From Ixodes scapularis (Eukaryota > Arthropoda > Arachnida > Ixodida > Ixodidae), in assembly GCF_016920785.2 (NCBI RefSeq), contig NW_024609837.1, positions 26,165,533-26,229,532 of the forward strand: a stretch of 64,000 bases of DNA, given 5' to 3'. Shown in pieces: positions 23,714 to 33,392 of the stretch. The notes under the pieces are model-generated. The model had not been told where the DNA came from. It saw only the letters and a list, made by a program, of their open reading frames with translations, and did no database searches. The position numbers and the translations under genes are program-made. Position 1 is the first letter of the stretch, and every line of letters begins with the position of its first letter.

Positions 23714-23872
23714 AAGGCTGGATCACACGCTTGCGACTGCTTCAGACCGGAGAGGCTTAAAATCTTCCTTTAAGCCTTGTTGCGGCTGCTTGTGACCGGC
23801 TGCCCGGTTGTAAAACTGTCATAAAAGGCTTAGCGACCGTTTTTAAGCCTTTCCGGTCGGAAGCTGTCGCCC
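23714..23872. mobile_element. Foldback element, AGGCTGGWTCACAC family (degenerate copy)
   Basis: It starts AAAGGCTGGATCACACGCTTG. The two halves are mirror images: CAGACCGGAGAGGCTTAAAA near 23741 and TTTTTAAGCCTTTCCGGTCGG near 23839. The same start and the same inner word (GGAGAGGCTTAAAA) occur in the better preserved copy at 31908-32390. The right end is hard to place. Confidence 0.65.
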
Positions 23873-24980
23873 TTCTCGAAGGCCATGTGGCACTCGCGTG
23901 GCGTTGGGTTGGTTCCGACGTCTTTTTCGTGGCCGCTGCGATGTACATCGTAAGATGGAACGGAGTATAGTCGAACGCGGCTTTATCATATATCTTATTC
24001 TACACATTATACACGTGTAGAAAATCGGGTGCGTGTATTCGACGAACTGTATTTGCAGAGCTTCAAAGGGATTCGCCTGTTCTTTCAACGTTTGTATGGT
24101 GTCATCTCGATGCTGCTTGCCGCACCGCGAACCCGGGAACCCCATGGCGTTACTGACCGTTCCGCGTGGAGCATGCCTTCATCGTGTTCACGAAGCGGAT
24201 GTATTCTTGAACTTCACAGGGGCCAACAGATTGCAAGGTACACAGTGCGACACTATTTAGCGCAAACAACTGATCGTCGTTTTTTTTTTCCTTCGAATTG
24301 AATGGCTTTAATGTTAACTACTCGTCAAAGTGTTCATTTGGGTGCGCTAACTTAAGAGGCAAAGTTTGGCGACCGCCAATAAGCTTTAAAAAAAATGCAA
24401 AAAAAAATAATAAAAGAACGCCAATGTGGTGCTTACGCTAACGGTGTCGCGAAGTGTGCATTCTTAAGAATGCAGCATAAACGAAATAGTTTATCATCTC
24501 TATAATGATTCTTTCGCTTAACATTATATTTGAAAGGCTCTATCTAATATTGGCATTACGAATTCGATTAATTGGTTTCGGCTCGCAAAATTTATGAATC
24601 GGTGTTGACCACCGTGTGCGTGTGTGTTTTGTCTTATTGGAATCAAGCGTCAGGCAACAATGGAGATGAGACGTCATGCAAAGAGGAATTGAAGGGAAGG
24701 GGGGGCGGGGGGCGAGGATGGGAAAGGGAAAGAGGGAAGAAGGCCTGGGACATTGTCAGCGGCGCTCGGTCTTAGCTGGAACAAGCACCCAACGATACGG
24801 GCAATAAAAAAAAAAATGAGTTAAGCGAACCTCCTACAGAACATTCGGCAAGTACATTATAGTCCACAATGCTATACGGATCACAAAGGTATTCGTCAGG
24901 ACACATCGGAACCGGGGCAGAAACCAAACCGGGAGGCGTCTCTAAAGGCCTCCTTGGGCCTAATTTGCATGTATGCATAT

Positions 24981-25153
24981 ACGAGACCGGTTATAATGAA
25001 CTCGGTTATAACGATATAGCGTCTACGGCGAAGCGATCACGATTTCCCATTTCCTTTTGCACTCGCTATAACCGAAATCGTTTATAACGAAATAGCGGAT
25101 ATAGCGAAGTGATTTCCGATTCCCGTTGACTTTGCAATAACCGGTCTCAACAG
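24981..25153. mobile_element. TA-flanked MITE (GAGACCGRTTATAAYGAA family), copy 1
   Basis: It runs from ACGAGACCGGTTATAATGAA to CAATAACCGGTCTCAACAG and is followed by TA. The interior has repeated TTATAACGA words and the block GCGAAGCGATCACGATTTCC, also present at 62084-62262. The left end lacks a few bases compared with that copy. It is a non-coding Tc1/mariner- or pogo-type miniature element. Confidence 0.85.
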
Positions 25154-26718
25154 TAGTTAGGAACATGATGGGAATGGCAAAGAAGTCGTTCAGTTGTACC
25201 GCCTCCAGAGAGAGCTTTCCACCCGCGCTTTGGCTTCTTGTGAGCTACGAGCGTGCACGCGCACCCGAAGCACAACAGGAGGCAGCAAAGCACGGCGGAT
25301 GGCATTAGGACGGGCATCGGAAAGAGACTGCCTGCCTTTCTCACCCTGTACTCGACTATAATAGGGTAGGGGGCACCATCCACCCTCGCTTACTTACTGT
25401 TTTCAATTTTGCCGTTACGAATTTAGAAGACTGTACGGAAAGTCGAATAAGATTAAAGAAATGTCATCAGCGTAGGCTACACAAGAAAATGGCGACGTGA
25501 GGTGCGGTTAAAACAGTTTAAAACCGGGCACCTTTACTTATGGTTAGGCCGTTTTGAAGATTGTGAGATCCAATACACCTTGCGAATCTATAGCCGTTAT
25601 GCGACCATCTTTTAGAGTGTTTGCTCGCGTATAGACTCGATGGAACGCGATGTCGCGGTGTAAACACGCGACCTGTCGCGGCGTGACGTGACCATCGAGC
25701 ACACGAGTCGTCACGCGACTCCATGATGTGGGTGGCACCACAACGTGACGGAGCGTCGCGTGGCACCGTGGGATCACGTGACACTTGACGGCAATCGTAC
25801 GAATGAAATACTAAAGTAATGCCGATGTCCCATGCGACCTCTTAACGCGGGGCAGGAACACTTTTCGATTGTCGAGTGTATGCCCATCCCACCAGTGCCA
25901 ACTAATGGGAATAAATACATCTATTTAATTGAAATTGAATCACCTCTGATGTGTCCTTACGGTCACCTGCTTCCGGGTAACTTTGCAAACTTGCGAAACC
26001 GTCACCAAGCACCGGAACTATGTGTCTTTCAGACGACACCAACTGATAGAGCTGGTGACGTCACGGGGCTTCCAGCTAAAACTGAGCGCTACTATCACGA
26101 CACAGAAACATCGACGGTTCGGTTCGACACAGAAACACACACACACACACACACAAAATAGAGAACAGCAGACATAACACGATAGTAATATGAAACTTGC
26201 ACACAGTGGCAGCAAATACTCTACAAGAAGAATACATTCTACTCCGCTCGTTTGCATTAGACACCGCGCCTACACCGTCAAATCCTCTCCTATCGACTCG
26301 AACAGCCCGCTGCCCACTGCGCTGTCTACGCTGTCGTGATTTCGTGCTGCGCCGAGGGAGAGGGCTGCCGCCGATCGACCGAGATGCCGGATCCGCCGAG
26401 GCAGCCAAGACGGTTGTCTCCGATGCCTCGAGGGCTTCCACGACGACAGATGGCGGCAAACAACCCCCCAATCCAAAAAAAAAAAAAATACCCAACGATG
26501 CGCGGTCCAGCCTTTCAACCTATGCAAAAGCTGTAGGCTGAAAGGCGATCGGCGGAGTAAGATGTATTTCCTAGTAAAAGTATTTGGTGCTAATTTTTGA
26601 AGTACGAGGGTAACAGAAAACGAGCGTGCCCATTGCTCATGCATAGGCTCGAGGAAGGTAAGAAAGGGAGAGTGTGTGGAACCGATCTTTACAGGACCAG
26701 AGACGCTTCAATTGCATG
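25154..26718. other. No recognised gene; contains (AC)n microsatellite
   Basis: Short frames occur on both strands without a recognisable domain. An (AC)n array of about 22 bases lies at 26133-26155. The part 25640-25795 is rich in CGTGACG/CACGTGA words with local mirror symmetry, perhaps another decayed foldback. GC rises at 26270-26470 without a recognisable exon. Confidence 0.45.
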
Positions 26719-26935
26719 CTGAGAGCAAGTCGTCTGCTATATTGCGCAGTAGTTACGGTGACGTCAGATCGACGCCGAGCTTTGATTGGCTTTGGTTTAA
26801 AGTACAGTGAGTAGACCTCAATGCTATACGCCTCGAGGCCTACCCATCATTTGTTTTTTTAATCAGCCAATAAGAGATTGGCGTTCTGAGATCATCACAA
26901 CCCCTGTGCATGAAGCAGATAAACTTGTGCTCCGC
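26719..26935. mobile_element. CRE/CCAAT-bearing MITE, copy 1
   Basis: The outer arms GCTGAGAGCAAGTCGTCTGC and GCAGATAAACTTGTGCTCCGC are mirrored. Inside, GGTGACGTCAGATCGACGCC is followed by TTGATTGGC, and on the other side lie CAGCCAATAAGAGATTGGCG and the decayed GAGATCATCACAACCCCTG. The layout, TIR and inner AGTAGACCTC/GCCTCGAGGC words match the better preserved copy at 52367-52588. It is non-coding. Confidence 0.8.
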
Positions 26936-28576
26936 TAAGCCAATGACAGCTTAAGAAACGCAGGGCGTGACTATTGACGTCACCGCTTCTTGCATTGTGA
27001 TTGGTTCCTTGGGTGTTCTTGTCGGCACATGATTCAATTTCATTGGCTGCGGAGTGGTAACAGGAAGCGCGGGACTCGGCACGCCCCGTGTTTTTGAAGC
27101 TGTCCGTTGCTACGGTAACCAGCTACTACCTATTAGGTATTAGTTTAACCACTTATCATCTTACACGATGGTTTATTATGCGAAACTTATCTTTTTGTCT
27201 CTATCTTTAGGAGAGAGAAAAAAGGAGCAATTCATAAAAAGACAGACTTTCGGAGAGAAAAAAAAGTTGCGGGCCACGTTAAATAATGTTTGTCTATTTG
27301 TGCGGACATGCCGGCAAGACGGTCGCTTCCTGAGGCTACGATTCTCGAAGCACGAAGATCTGATTGTAAAAGGGGCCCTGTAAAGGCTGAAGATCTGTTC
27401 TTATGAAATTGACTATGGTAAGTTGCGGGTTAAAAAAAGCAGGACAAGCTCACCGCTCACCGCCCTTCCCCCCCCCCCCCCCCCCCCTGGTAAAGCCCTC
27501 CACTCTGTCTACTTTAGCAGGGCAAACGGTGAAGAGGAGGCGAGTTGAAAGGGTAAAGCCACCAGTCGTGGCGAACAGAGAACTTTGTGGGAAGAACTTG
27601 CACTGCTATTTCTGAACCCGCAAAAGACTATAGTACCTGGCTGCTGCCTGCAACGTATCTGGTCCTCGAAGTGCGGTAGGCAACCAACAAAGGAAGCGAG
27701 TGCAGGCAAACGGAGGGTGATACGGGGTCAAAAGGTACCAATCATGACATTAAACGAGCCTCCAAGCAGCAACGAAAACGAAAAGTATGTGAAAAGTAAA
27801 CACAAGGGTTGAGAGGTGGATAACTTTTGAGAATGGGCTTTGCTTTACGCCCGTTCCCGTTGTCTTCTTTGGTGAAGTTTAATCTCAAGATTGGTTCAGA
27901 CTGACAAGAAAAAAACAAAAACACGTGAGTTTAATTAGAGCCGCGAAAAAGCAGTAATTAAAAAAAAAATTATCAATGATCCTTTAAGCACCTTCCACAT
28001 AGCATATCGCTGTTACGAAATCAAAACACACTGAGCTTTTTCTTTTTCTTTTCTTTTTGATTACGTGACGTTTACGCGAGCAATCCTTGCATCGGACTGT
28101 AGGAGTAACATGACGGTAAATTGTATGATCTGACAATAGTTTTATGACGGTATTTTTCTGTCCTTTCTGCGACTATTTTTGTCGCACTTCCGTTGACTTA
28201 GCGAGCGTAAAGGGATAGCGTATTTAAAGAATAGAATGGAAAGTGCGGTGTACCTGTTGATGCATTAGATCATGTGGCAAAATGATTTACAGGTGGAAAT
28301 ATGATACTACCACACGACGTACATGTGTTTCATAATACGGTGTTCTACGCAGGTCTTACTTGGTATTTTGTGACTGCACTGGGCTCAAGCCTCAAATCAA
28401 GAGTGAGTGGCTCACGGTAAGATGTCAGTAACGGTGGACCACGATACATACGACGAAGCTACATGCTGCGAAATGCTATTAAGAAGATGCCAGAAGATCA
28501 GCGGTGCAAAGAGAAAGATGGAGCCAAAAAAAAAAGAAGAGAGTGAGCTGAAGGGGGTGACGAAGAGGTGACTCAC
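26936..28576. other. Intron or flank of the exchanger gene; no further exon seen
   Basis: On the minus strand this is the start of the intron that follows NCKX exon 2, with donor GTGAGT at 28576-28571. It contains more CCAAT/ATTGG and TGACGTCA words (26972-27050), a poly-C run of about 20 at 27467-27487, and A/T runs. I find no minus-strand frame resembling the cytoplasmic loop or the second exchanger repeat. Confidence 0.5.
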
Positions 28577-29236
28577 ATGTGGCATCAGGTGATCCGTGCT
28601 GCCCACGCGCGTCACCTTGTTGCGATTGAAGAGCTTTTTGATCATCTTTTCTATCTGCTCGTTGAACTTCATGAAGGTCACGTACGCTGCGTAACACAGC
28701 AGCAGTATGAGAGCCTCCCACCAGCGGATGATGCTGTCTTTGAAGAAGGTCATGAGGACGATCAGGATGATGGAGTAGAATGTCACGTCCCGAAACAGCG
28801 GCCACCAGGTGAGCTGCAGGACCGACTTGGAAAAGATGGCGCACATGGAGATGACGAAGAGGATGTTGAACACCGCCGAGCCGACGATGGTGCCGATGCC
28901 CACGTCATCGAACGAGATAAATACGCCGATGACACTGGTGAAGAGCTCTGGGGCCGAGCCGCCGGCAGCCATGAAGGTGGCGCCCGCTACGTCTTCAGAG
29001 ATGTTCATCTTGATGATGATGACGTCGAGGGCCGGGATGAAGAACTCGTCACAAACGATGGCCAGGGCGACGAACATGTAGACCATGCCCATGACGTGGA
29101 GGATGACTGCGCCCTTGCGCCGCTGGTCTTCGGTGAAGATGTCCTTGGGGAACTGGGCTCGTTTCTCTGTGGCGTTGCCGCTGGTGTTGCCTTCTGCGCT
29201 CAACAGTGACCGGGAGGTCCAGGACAGGGCGTGCGG
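28577..29236 (-). CDS. NCKX: K+-dependent Na+/Ca2+ exchanger (NCKX/SLC24), exon 2, alpha-1 repeat
   Basis: This plasma-membrane antiporter exports Ca2+ together with K+ in exchange for Na+. The exon is 660 nt (220 codons), phase 0 at both ends, between a TTATTTCCCGCAG acceptor (intron side from 29237) and a GTGAGT donor (28576-28571). Numbering from the proposed start in exon 1, residues 73-292 contain two N-glycosylation sequons (Asn89, Asn93) and FPKDIFTEDQRRKG (101-114). The first transmembrane helix is at about 116-134, followed by CDEFFIPALDV. The alpha-1 signature is EDVAGATFMAAGGSAPELF (153-171), whose Glu169 corresponds to the ion-binding acid of the family. Then come GIGTIVGSAVFNILFV (185-200), TWWPLFRDV, two more hydrophobic segments and the loop start FNRNKVTRV. 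All this is diagnostic of NCKX rather than NCX. The second half with the alpha-2 repeat is missing and must lie in exons at lower coordinates, beyond a long intron. Family certain; paralogue not determined. Confidence 0.95.
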
Positions 29237-29582
29237 CTGCGGGAAATAAGGTGTTTTATATCAACGGGACCTGCCAATGTGCGCTTGCAAGAAGGACTCC
29301 GGCCGCGCTCATGATACCTCTTTGGGTTCTGACCAGTCCGATGCGTTCGAGACAGTAAGCATTAATTATTATTTAGTTCACAACGAGGTTAGAGACATAA
29401 AATTGTTGCGTTTTCTTTACCCTATCCATTACTTGCAGTGCTATATTATCTATGTAACGCAAGGTAGAGTTTGTTAAGTCGCTGCAGAACAAGTAAGCAT
29501 GACCACCAACATAATGAGTTTAAACCACCCCGGCAAACCATGTCTATAGTAAACTCTTTGGCCAGTTTATACGCCTCCTTAC
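29237..29582 (-). other. Intron 1 of NCKX
   Basis: A 346-bp intron with GT (GTAAGG, 29582-29577) and AG (CCCGCAG, 29243-29237) borders and a pyrimidine-rich tract ahead of the acceptor. Both neighbouring exons are phase 0 here. No repeat or RNA is recognised inside it. Confidence 0.75.
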
Positions 29583-29798
29583 CCTAATGTCTTCGCCACT
29601 GCCATCGGCACCGTCCCTGCCGGAGCGGCGTAGCAGGTCCGGTTGGCATTGACCCGACGGCTGGAGGAAGCTTATATAGCCCAGCAGGAGCAAGCCCGAG
29701 AGGAAGACCAGGCCGGGGTGTCGCCACCTCCTCCGGACGGCCCGGCCCGAGGCCAGGGTTCTGAAGGGGGACGGGATTCCGGTTTCGTGGGCACCCAT
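29583..29798 (-). CDS. NCKX: NCKX exon 1: N-terminal signal anchor of the exchanger
   Basis: The proposed first coding exon is 72 codons starting at the ATG at 29798-29796 (MGAHETGIPSPFRT). A basic cluster RRRWR (22-26) precedes a hydrophobic stretch HPGLVFLSGLLLLGYISFL (27-45), and then a polar segment ends SGEDIR. This is the basic-plus-hydrophobic N-terminus expected of NCKX proteins, where it acts as a signal sequence or signal anchor. The exon ends at AGG|GTAAGG (29583|29582), a strong phase-0 donor that joins in frame to the phase-0 acceptor of exon 2, 346 bp away. Extracellular length before the first exchanger helix is only about 70 residues, shorter than in vertebrate photoreceptor NCKX1. 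The frame stays open further upstream, so the start is a choice based on position just before the basic cluster. I am fairly sure of the exon, less of the start codon. Confidence 0.78.
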
Positions 29799-29815
29799 GC
29801 CGGCCCAGGGGTCCG

Positions 29816-29914
29816 TCAGACAGGTCGGCCGCACTGACGGCTCGGCGGGGTCTGGGCCCGGGGGACGGGAATGCCGGGTGGCGCCCACGCGCCCTTGGAG
29901 ACTGCACGGGACAT
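29816..29914 (-). promoter_or_regulatory. Possible upstream ORF in the NCKX 5' leader
   Basis: A 32-codon frame (MSRAVSKGAWAPPG...) starts at 29914 and stops with TGA at 29818-29816, 17 nt before the proposed NCKX start and in a different frame. The ATG directly follows CCTTGCGCAG, which could be a 3' splice site of a 5'-UTR exon. If transcribed, ribosomes scanning the leader would meet this frame first, which commonly lowers main-ORF translation. This is inference from sequence only. Confidence 0.4.
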
Positions 29915-30380
29915 CTGCGCAAGGATGAGACCGAGCAACTGAATTACTGAAAATAACAATCCACGCAGACTCCCAAAGCACTACACGCGCTCTCAGGAAC
30001 CCACCATACGCACAGCGCCACCATCGCGATCATCTCACGACGGTTCTGCGCCTAGTGCGGAACCACGCCATCAAAAGGTGCATCCCTGGTCCCTGGCCAT
30101 GCGGAAATACTGGGAAACGTCAAGGCTCACAAAGCTGCGATGCAAGAGTTGAAAAAGAATCAACCTCTCTCTTCATTCTGGTATTCAACCTCCACTTCTA
30201 CGCCCCAATTCACAGATGAAGACTACGGCCCGCTCGAAGAGCTCCGCCTTCTTAAGAGAGATTGGAAGCGACGCATTGCAGATTCGTGGGTTTCCGGGCA
30301 ATTTCTCACCCGGGACAACGTTTTCAAGAAACCCCTGGTCCGGTTTGCTCGAACTTGGTTAACTTGATAAGGATGGCTAG
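29915..30380. other. Upstream flank of NCKX; one unassigned plus-strand frame
   Basis: A plus-strand frame at 30140-30367 contains EELRLLKRDWKRRIADSWVS and looks protein-like, but I cannot assign it to a family. No TATA box or clear initiator is visible for NCKX; the true promoter may be further upstream. Confidence 0.35.
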
Positions 30381-30545
30381 TTGAGCTAGTTGGTTTTGCA
30401 TCATGGTGTAATACGCCAAAACAACAGGGACAAAAAACGAATGAAGAACTAGACAGGACGCGGCGTAACTTTCAACTGAATTGTTTATTTGGATGACAGA
30501 ATTTAAAAAATTCTGTCATCCAGCTTGAACCGCGGCAGAAAGTTA
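30381..30545 (+). repeat. TTGRGCTAGTTGGT-type hairpin repeat, copy 2
   Basis: TTGAGCTAGTTGGT lies at 30381-30394. It is followed by about 95 bp including GACAGGACGCGGCGTAAC, then a perfect hairpin with GGATGACAGAATT at 30491 mirrored to 30521. The motif matches the copies at 10115, 45881 and 56267 (minus). No protein is encoded. Confidence 0.7.
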
Positions 30546-31907
30546 CCCGCATTTCCCTACTAGGGGGAATTCTAGGTCACGTGACCGGCCGAGCAGGGAC
30601 GAAGGCGAAACATGGCGGTGCCCCTCCCGATGAGCGTCACTCGCTATGGATATGTTCTAGTCGCTGCACTATCGGCCACGTTCGTCTGCAATGGATGGTG
30701 CAGGAGTCTTTCACGTAACTTAAATCGCAAAATAACAGCAATTCTCTCGCCCCATTTTTTAGATCGTCTTTCTATTTTGGCTATTCCTAAGCTTAAAGGG
30801 ACGCGGTAATTGTCGACACATGAATGTCTTTGAAATCTGTCTTGACTCAATCGGCCGGGCATTGATGTGACGCAGAAGCAGATCGTGTACCAATTTGAGC
30901 CGAAGTGCGCAATTTTCATTTTATGAAGAAGGTTTTGTGTACAGTTTTTACATCCTGGGCAACAGTGCTGCCGGTTTACCGCCCGCCTTTCACTGATCAC
31001 TTCATCCTCATCGTTTTAAGCACTGGACTTCGTCGTTCTCTTTTGCACTGGGAAGGAAAATTCAACGAGGCTTCTCTCGACTTCAGACAGCCAAACATTG
31101 AATATTTTTCCAAACATGGGCTGATTTGGTTTTACCTTACCCATTATTTGTATCCTGAGCAACAAAAAGTGGTTCTTAGGCTCCAATGTATGCTGTGCTG
31201 CGTCGCGAAAACCCGGCAGAGCGCGTATTTCTACGAGAGAAACTCATACTCGCTAAGTTGACACGAGCTACCACGCCATAATAAATCATTGAGCTATCAC
31301 ACATTCTGCGCTCGTCAAACTGGGCTAGGTTTTGCACGTACCTAGTAGCGAAAGGCGGTTAACTTTCTGCCGCCGTTAAAGTTTACCGACTTCGAGCAAA
31401 CGGCGCCCAGATCGTACTGCTCCGCCGCATACGTATGCCGGCGGTGCCATCACTATACATACGTCCCATACGCCGCTTCGAGAACGCAAGAAACAAAAGC
31501 TTCTGTCCATACTACATTACGCCCGATCCCCGTTGCCAGCGATATCTGGACCCAGACTTGCTCCCCCCTCTTCATCGCTTAGTCTGGGAATGCGACGCGC
31601 TGACCACAAGTCGCCAAGCTGCCTGGACGACGCGACGACGAAAAGCCACCGACCTACGCGGACTGGGTTCACCCGGCCGGCGACTCGGAGCGCCGGACGA
31701 GGAAACGGACCTCGATTGTTGACGTTTTGTCGAGGAGCGGGCTTGTGTCCTCGCTCTAATCCTCCTCTTCCTCACAGAACAATACACCGCGCGGGATGCA
31801 GAAACCACGTCGTAGATAGCGACCGCTTCGCATCGAGTCACGTGACACAGTGTAATCTCTCGCAGTAAACGTTTCACTCCCTCGGTCGCTCACTCACTCT
31901 CGAGAAC
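30546..31907. other. No confidently recognised gene; possible decayed LINE tail
   Basis: A frame at about 31500-31720 reads CPYYITPDPRCQRYLDP, then LHRLVWECDALTTSRQAAW. This vaguely recalls the Cys-rich end of a LINE ORF2 (a CxxC...WECxAL pattern). It is too weak for a firm call. The rest, including a frame at 30905-31261, is unassigned. Confidence 0.35.
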
Positions 31908-32390
31908 TCAAGGCTGGTTCACACACACTTGCGTGTTGTTGAAACCGAGGACGCCGCAACCTTGTGACTGCGTGCGACCGGCTGCGCAACCGGTTTTTGA
32001 GACTCTGGTGACTGCTTACGAGCGGCCGCGCAGCGGCGCAGCCGATCGAACGCAGTCACAAGAGGTTTAAAAATTTCCCAAGAAGCACAAATTTGGCCGA
32101 CCATTGGCCAATGCCTGGCAATGGTCACTTGGCCACTTGTCAGCCAATGGTCAGCCACATTGGCCGATGAATGGCCTTTCTCTTGCCGTTGGCCAATGGC
32201 CACTGGCCATCAGCCATCGGCTTAGCATTGGCTAATGAATTTCCACTCTTTGGCCATTGGTCAAAAGGTCATTGCCAGCCAATGGCCGATGCTTGGCCAA
32301 AATCTGTGCCACTTGGGTGCTCGTGGAGCACTCGGTTTTTAAGCCTCTCCGATCGTAAGCACTCGCAAGTGAATAGAAACCGGCTTTGAG
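31908..32390. mobile_element. Foldback element, AGGCTGGWTCACAC family (host of a nested insertion)
   Basis: The left end TCAAGGCTGGTTCACACACA, followed by CTTGCG, mirrors the right end CGCAAGTGAATAGAAACCGG then CTTTGAG. Internally, GTCACAAGAGGTTTAAAAA and TTTTTAAGCCTCTCCGATCG are also complementary, so the element folds along most of its length once the nested segment 32077-32317 is removed. It is non-coding. A degenerate relative lies at 23714-23872. Confidence 0.75.
32077..32317. mobile_element. TTGGCC-rich inverted-repeat element nested in a foldback
   Basis: The ends CCCAAGAAGCACAAATTTGG and the mirror of CCCAAGTGGCACAGATTTTG are 22-23-bp terminal inverted repeats. Between them the 241-bp element is built almost entirely of degenerate TTGGCCAATGG-like words. 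TTGGCC occurs seven times, with further CAATGGCC, CTGGCCAT and GCCAATGG variants in both orientations. It sits in the middle of the host foldback, splitting it into two halves. I do not recognise the family. TTGGC-N-GCCAA-type words resemble nuclear factor I half-sites, but function is not shown. Confidence 0.75.
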
Positions 32391-32499
32391 GATGGAGTCA
32401 CTCGAACGCTACGTTTGGAGAAAAACCACTATATGGGGTATTCACGATGCGCCCTATTCTTGGTCGTAGATCACAGCGCATGCTCGGGGATGTAGTCGG
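32391..32499. other. Short spacer between foldback element and LTR element
   Basis: Unique-looking sequence. The four bases before the LTR are TCGG, and the four after the downstream LTR are TCGC, a possible aged 4-bp target duplication. Confidence 0.4.
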
Positions 32500-33162
32500 T
32501 GTTATGACCCGTCTCCACCTCCCTGGGTTGTGAGGATCGACCTTGCATTCCGGTGCGGACGACGACCAAGCGAACGTCGAGACGGTTGGAGTGCGACGCG
32601 AACCCTTTTTGCACGTTCGATCGAAACCGGAGAAGCGTTTCTCTCAGGCCTCGGCTCAAGGGCATCAGAACCGACGTTGCCGTCGGTGTGTTCTGTCTAC
32701 GGCGTCTGCATTCCATGGAGGCGTCTGCATTCCACGAGAACGCCAGACAGAATCCCACCCTGAACAGATGGCCAGTCTGTTGTGTCTGCGTCTACCGCAT
32801 GCAAGACAATCGCCTACTAGTCGCCCTCAATTCGGAGAAGAACAACGACCGAACATCGGGGCCGAGAGGAGGAGGCTGACGTCGATGCCAACTTTGGAAT
32901 GCGGCGCTAACCAACCAATGGCACGGCAGCTCCAGAACCCCGATTTTATTATACAAGGACCTATTCGCTGCCCATTCGGCGCGCTACTTCTGCCAATATG
33001 CTAAACAATATACTCATGTAAATAAACTAGTTTTCTGTCGTGTTAAGTTTTCCCCATCTGTTTCCCCGACTGTCTGGCTGGGATGTTGTTCGCGAGAAAG
33101 GTTGGACGCCAGCGAGATGGTCATGCTACCCGAGAGACCAGGCTGGACGTCGACTCATAGCA
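32500..33162 (+). repeat. 5' LTR
   Basis: It begins TGTTATGA and ends TCATAGCA (TCATAACA in the 3' LTR, a perfect 8-bp mirror of the start). It contains CCAATGG near 32915, a damaged TATA box (TATACAAGG from 32950, where the 3' LTR has TATATAAGG) and an AATAAA polyadenylation signal at 33021-33026. The TATA change suggests that the promoter of this copy is weakened. Confidence 0.92.
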
Positions 33163-33392
33163 GCTGGATGGCAGCAGTGGGATGCTGAACAACGCGGATC
33201 AAGACCCCCCACAGACTCCACGAACCGATGACCACACATGTGGGTGAGTGTTCGGCTTTTGTCCCTAGAGACACACCAGGCTTTCGCTACATTTAATTGT
33301 TTGTTAGACAAAGCGGGTGGTTGAGACTATTCTGAGGCGCGGGTTTTAACGAAGCCGTCAGGATAGTAACAGAGCCAACATTCCGAGCAATC
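33163..33392 (+). other. Leader and primer-binding region of the LTR element
   Basis: Two bases after the LTR, TGGATGGCAGCAGTGGGATG (from 33165) begins with TGG, as required for pairing with a tRNA 3' CCA end. The matching tRNA is not identified. The rest of the leader is non-coding up to the Gag ATG at 33393. Confidence 0.6.

Noticed and set aside
26018..26644. Several overlapping frames of 79-139 codons
   Set aside because: The longest depends on an (AC)n microsatellite read as Cys/Val; no family resemblance.
28479..28844. Second minus-strand frame of 121 codons overlapping NCKX exon 2
   Set aside because: It is a shifted reading frame of the same exon with no domain of its own.
28568..29209. 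213-codon plus-strand frame, rich in Asp/Glu/His
   Set aside because: It is exactly antisense to NCKX exon 2; the acidic composition is a reflection of the conserved exchanger codons on the other strand.
29584..29922. Alternative minus frame of 112 codons and the plus frame 29643-29837 over NCKX exon 1
   Set aside because: Pro/Arg/Gly-rich shadows of a GC-rich exon. Only the frame with the basic-hydrophobic segment joins in phase to exon 2.
31501..31740. LINE ORF2 C-terminal domain
   Set aside because: Only a loose CxxC...WECxAL resemblance; too short and unaccompanied by RT motifs nearby to annotate as a pseudogene.
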